Assembly (NCBI RefSeq): GCF_023701745.1
Contig: NZ_JAJOZB010000001.1
Location: 1-64,000 of the forward strand
Reading direction: 5' to 3'
Length of the DNA stretch: 64,000 nucleotides
DNA from: Streptomyces sp. RKAG293
Lineage (GTDB): Bacteria > Actinomycetota > Actinomycetes > Streptomycetales > Streptomycetaceae
The position numbers and the translations under genes were made by a program. Shown in pieces: positions 61,437-64,000 of this stretch. The notes beneath the pieces were generated by a model, which was not told where the DNA came from, made no database searches, and was given only the letters and a program-made list of their open reading frames with translations. How positions within the stretch are numbered: the stretch's first letter is position 1; each line of letters begins with the position of its first letter.

Positions 61437-64000
61437 GTGAGTGTTTCGCGTAGAAATGTCCTGGCTTTTGGTGCTGTGGGCGTAGTTGCCGCTGCGATCA
61501 ATGCTGGGGGTTTGAGCGGGATTGCGAATGCGCGGGCTGCACAGGGGGTGACGGTGGCTCAGCGGGCGTTGCCGGTTTTTGGTGCGGGGGGCACGACGTT
61601 GGCGCAGACGGTAGTTCCGGGGCCAGCGAACTCACAGGGGTATAGGAAGTTGGTGGACGGACCGGGCGAGAATTACAGCGCACGCGTGTTGCCGGGTGCG
61701 CCGACGGGGAACATCGATTTTCTGCCGTCGTTCCGGATCACGGCGTTCGGGCATATTAGCGATCTCCACATCGTCGATGATCAGTCCCCTGCGCGAGTGG
61801 AGTTTCTGGACAGGTTTGCGAATACAGATGAGCATCCCGATCCATATCCGACGGGGTCGGCGTATCGTCCGCAGGAGGCAATGTCGACGCAGATCACGGA
61901 TGCGATGGTGCGGGCGCTGCGGAATATCGGGCGTGGTCCTTTGACGCGGATTCCGTTGAAGTTCACCATTGTCACTGGTGATGCGGTCGACAATGCGCAG
62001 TTCAACGAGACGCGTTGGTACATTGATCTGCTCGACGGGGGCAAGACCATCCTCCCTGATTCAGGCTTCATCGGACGCGACCAAAGCGTCTCCGGTGTTG
62101 CTCTGACGGCGGAAGCTAGCTACTGGCATCCCGATCTGACGGCTGCCACGCCTCACAACACGTACAATCTTGCCGGGTTCGCAGCCATGCCCGGCCTACT
62201 GGCCGCGGCGCGCAGGCCGTTCACCTCCACCGGCCTCGGCATGCCCTGGTACGCCGCCTACGGCAACCACGATGTGATGGTGCAGGGGAACCTCTCGGTG
62301 GGCACCACCGTGCCGATCAACGCGCAGAGCATCGCCGTGGGCAACAGCAAGATGCTGGGTGTCAACACCCAGCTCCCGGTGAACTTTAAAGACGCAGGCG
62401 TCTTCACCGCTGTCGATGTTTTCACGAGCGGGGTAACGAACACGCGTGTGACGGCGGACCCGAACCGACGCCTGATGTCGACGTCCGATTTCGTCAACGA
62501 GCACTTCAAGACGTCCGGAACCCCTGTTGGCCATGGATTCGACCCCAACAACGGGGGCAAGTTCGCCTTCTACACGATCCCGAGTGCCGATTCTGACATG
62601 GTCCAGTACATCACCTTGGACTCCACCAACTCCGACGGTGATCTGCTCAGCATCGACAAGGCCGCGTCCGGTTGCATCGACAACTTTCAGTGGCAGTGGC
62701 TGCAGAATGTACTGATCAAGAACAGTTCACGCTACTGGGACGGGGGGAAGATCGTCCACCAAAGCGGTGTGAAGGACAAGCTGTTTGTCATCTTCTGCCA
62801 CCACACGATATCCACGATGACGAACCTGATCCCCAAGAGCGGTTCGACGACCAACCCCATCCCCCAAAACCCGAAGCATTCGGGTACCGAGCTGGCGTCG
62901 CTGCTGCTGAACTTCCCGAACGTGGTGTTGATGGCAAACGGCCACACGCACCGCAACGAAGTGGTGAGCCACGCCCGGCCCAGCACGAGTCCTCTGGGCG
63001 CGGGTGGTTTTTGGGAGGTCAGCGCGGCGTCGCACATCGACTGGCCGGTGCAGAGCCGGATCATCGAGATCGCCACCAGTGGCGAGAACGTGATGATCTT
63101 CAGCAACACGGTTGACCTCGACGCACCCCTTTCCTCCGGCGGGGACACCAGCACACCGATGGCACTCGCCTCCCTGGCGCGAGAACTGGCCGTCAATGAT
63201 GTGCAGGAACGCGACAGCACCCGCCGCGGTGACATCGACGACCGCAACGTGCAACTCCTGGTACCGATGCCCTTCAAACTGCCGGCATTGAAAGTTCTGT
63301 ACCAAAGCGCGGCCACCAACCAGCTCTACCGGGGCGACCAGAACAGCGGCTCGGGCGTACTGGCGGGCACCAGCACATCGGTCACCACCCGCACGGACGG
63401 CACCTGGCAGTGCACGTTCATCAGCCCCGACAACGTGGTGTGGACCCAGAACGTAAATGGCGGAAGCCCCGCTGGCCCCGCCACCATGCCCCGCCCCGCC
63501 GCCGGCACCTCCCCCACCATCACCGCCACCACCGACGGCGGCTACACCATCGCCTTCGTCGCCGAGAAGACCCTCTCCCTGTGGGTCATCGACCAAAACG
63601 GCAACGCCCGCGACACCGTCAACTTCGTCCTGCCCAACACCTCCCCCACCATCGCTCCCCTCCCCAACGGCGGCTGGCGCGCCGCCTTCACCAGCTGGGA
63701 CGGCTGGCTCACTGCAGCCGACGCCGGCAGCAGTGCCAGGGTGGCCCCCGGACTGCAACCCGCCCCCGGAACCAACCCCGCCATCGCCACCGACACGGCC
63801 GGCAACTTCAAAATCGCGGTATGCGGCAACGGCAGCAACCGCCTGGTCACCGTCACCAACACCGGCACCGTCGTCGACACCGGCAAGACCATGAAAGCCG
63901 GCACTTCCCCCGCCATCACCCACCTCCCCACCGGCGGCTACCAGGCCGTCTACCACGGCACCGACGACTTCCTGTACGAAGTCGGCGACGCCGCCACCCG
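61437..64000 (+). CDS. Tat-exported metallophosphoesterase with GTSPSI repeats (3' end beyond window)
   Basis: GTG with GGGGA at six bases; 854 codons visible, C-terminus missing. Twin-arginine signal (SRRNVLAFGAVGVVAAAI, RR at 5-6). Metallophosphoesterase core: GHISDLHIVD (Asp109, His111), VTGDAVDN, YAAYGNHD (about 275), FCHHT and ANGHTHRN (about 501) provide the two-metal ligands, so a phosphate ester is hydrolysed outside the cell. From about residue 615 there are at least five repeats of the same kind as in the other exported proteins (AGTSPTITATTDGGYTIAF, NTSPTIAPLPNGGW, GTNPAIATDTAGNFKIAV, AGTSPAITHLPTGGYQAV). Codon use shifts to much higher GC3 from about 63.4 kb. Confidence 0.85.
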   Translation, partial: MSVSRRNVLAFGAVGVVAAAINAGGLSGIANARAAQGVTVAQRALPVFGAGGTTLAQTVVPGPANSQGYRKLVDGPGENYSARVLPGAPTGNIDFLPSFRITAFGHISDLHIVDDQSPARVEFLDRFANTDEHPDPYPTGSAYRPQEAMSTQITDAMVRALRNIGRGPLTRIPLKFTIVTGDAVDNAQFNETRWYIDLLDGGKTILPDSGFIGRDQSVSGVALTAEASYWHPDLTAATPHNTYNLAGFAAMPGLLAAARRPFTSTGLGMPWYAAYGNHDVMVQGNLSVGTTVPINAQSIAVGNSKMLGVNTQLPVNFKDAGVFTAVDVFTSGVTNTRVTADPNRRLMSTSDFVNEHFKTSGTPVGHGFDPNNGGKFAFYTIPSADSDMVQYITLDSTNSDGDLLSIDKAASGCIDNFQWQWLQNVLIKNSSRYWDGGKIVHQSGVKDKLFVIFCHHTISTMTNLIPKSGSTTNPIPQNPKHSGTELASLLLNFPNVVLMANGHTHRNEVVSHARPSTSPLGAGGFWEVSAASHIDWPVQSRIIEIATSGENVMIFSNTVDLDAPLSSGGDTSTPMALASLARELAVNDVQERDSTRRGDIDDRNVQLLVPMPFKLPALKVLYQSAATNQLYRGDQNSGSGVLAGTSTSVTTRTDGTWQCTFISPDNVVWTQNVNGGSPAGPATMPRPAAGTSPTITATTDGGYTIAFVAEKTLSLWVIDQNGNARDTVNFVLPNTSPTIAPLPNGGWRAAFTSWDGWLTAADAGSSARVAPGLQPAPGTNPAIATDTAGNFKIAVCGNGSNRLVTVTNTGTVVDTGKTMKAGTSPAITHLPTGGYQAVYHGTDDFLYEVGDAAT

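Noticed and set aside
62727..63956. 409-codon minus-strand frame opposite the metallophosphoesterase
   Set aside because: Gly/Val/Ala-rich shadow of a repeat-coding, high-GC3 region.

Overview
The window looks like Streptomyces or a close relative: very high GC with GC-rich third positions, GTG/TTG starts, ATGA/GTGA-coupled genes, and families typical of that genus (DUF6236, DUF6083, DUF6192, DUF397, FadR-type GntR, PucR, DoxX, TatA, a Ser/Thr kinase with an outer sensor part). About seventeen transposase genes or fragments from at least eight IS families, most of them broken, suggest a chromosome arm or a large plasmid rather than the conserved core. No rRNA, tRNA or CRISPR array was seen.

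Layout. 1-11.2 kb: a compact accessory set with little IS debris: a two-gene unit with a helix-turn-helix protein, DUF6236, a PD-(D/E)XK nuclease-like protein, a MerR-like protein, a UvrD-type helicase, DUF6083, then a tightly coupled small ORF - thymidylate kinase - NUDIX run, and DUF397 behind a dense TGCGCA array. 11.2-16.5 kb: a Fic protein whose 5' end is cut, next to a three-gene FadR regulator / CrtC-like lipid-modifying protein / GMC oxidoreductase operon. 16.6-20 kb: IS debris (ISAs1, IS110) around a two-gene plasmid-like unit. 20.3-22.3 kb: a small membrane protein, an M50 site-2-type protease and a 42-residue secreted-type peptide.

22.5-39 kb and the right edge carry a family of exported proteins built from a repeat of about 45 residues (GTSPSI..GGY.VAF....LW). 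Members are the 658-residue protein at 24.3 kb, the 510-residue protein at 31.8 kb, the 370-residue protein at 37.5 kb, a decayed paralogue at 23.1 kb, and a Tat-exported metallophosphoesterase with the repeat at its C-terminus at 61.4 kb. Two broken ricin-type (QxW) exported proteins lie among them, one cut by an intact IS5-family element with a TAA duplication. A second, decayed copy of the fadR/CrtC-like pair sits at 29.7-31.6 kb.

39-61 kb: nested IS remnants alternating with intact small genes (SnoaL-like, kinase, cysteine-rich mini-protein, thioesterase, HD hydrolase, TatA, cupin, DoxX, VOC, DUF6192, a secreted protein of unknown role). From 22.3 kb to 61.3 kb a 17-bp interrupted palindrome, TGAGYA-N5-TRCTCA, recurs in intergenic DNA 50-280 bp upstream of many surviving genes, including the repeat proteins. 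I saw none in the first 22 kb. It looks like the site of one regulator controlling a scattered set of secreted or envelope proteins, and it is the best candidate for an undescribed system here.

Many genes differ from an intact reading frame by one base. Most are IS relics, but assembly indels cannot be excluded for some cellular genes.
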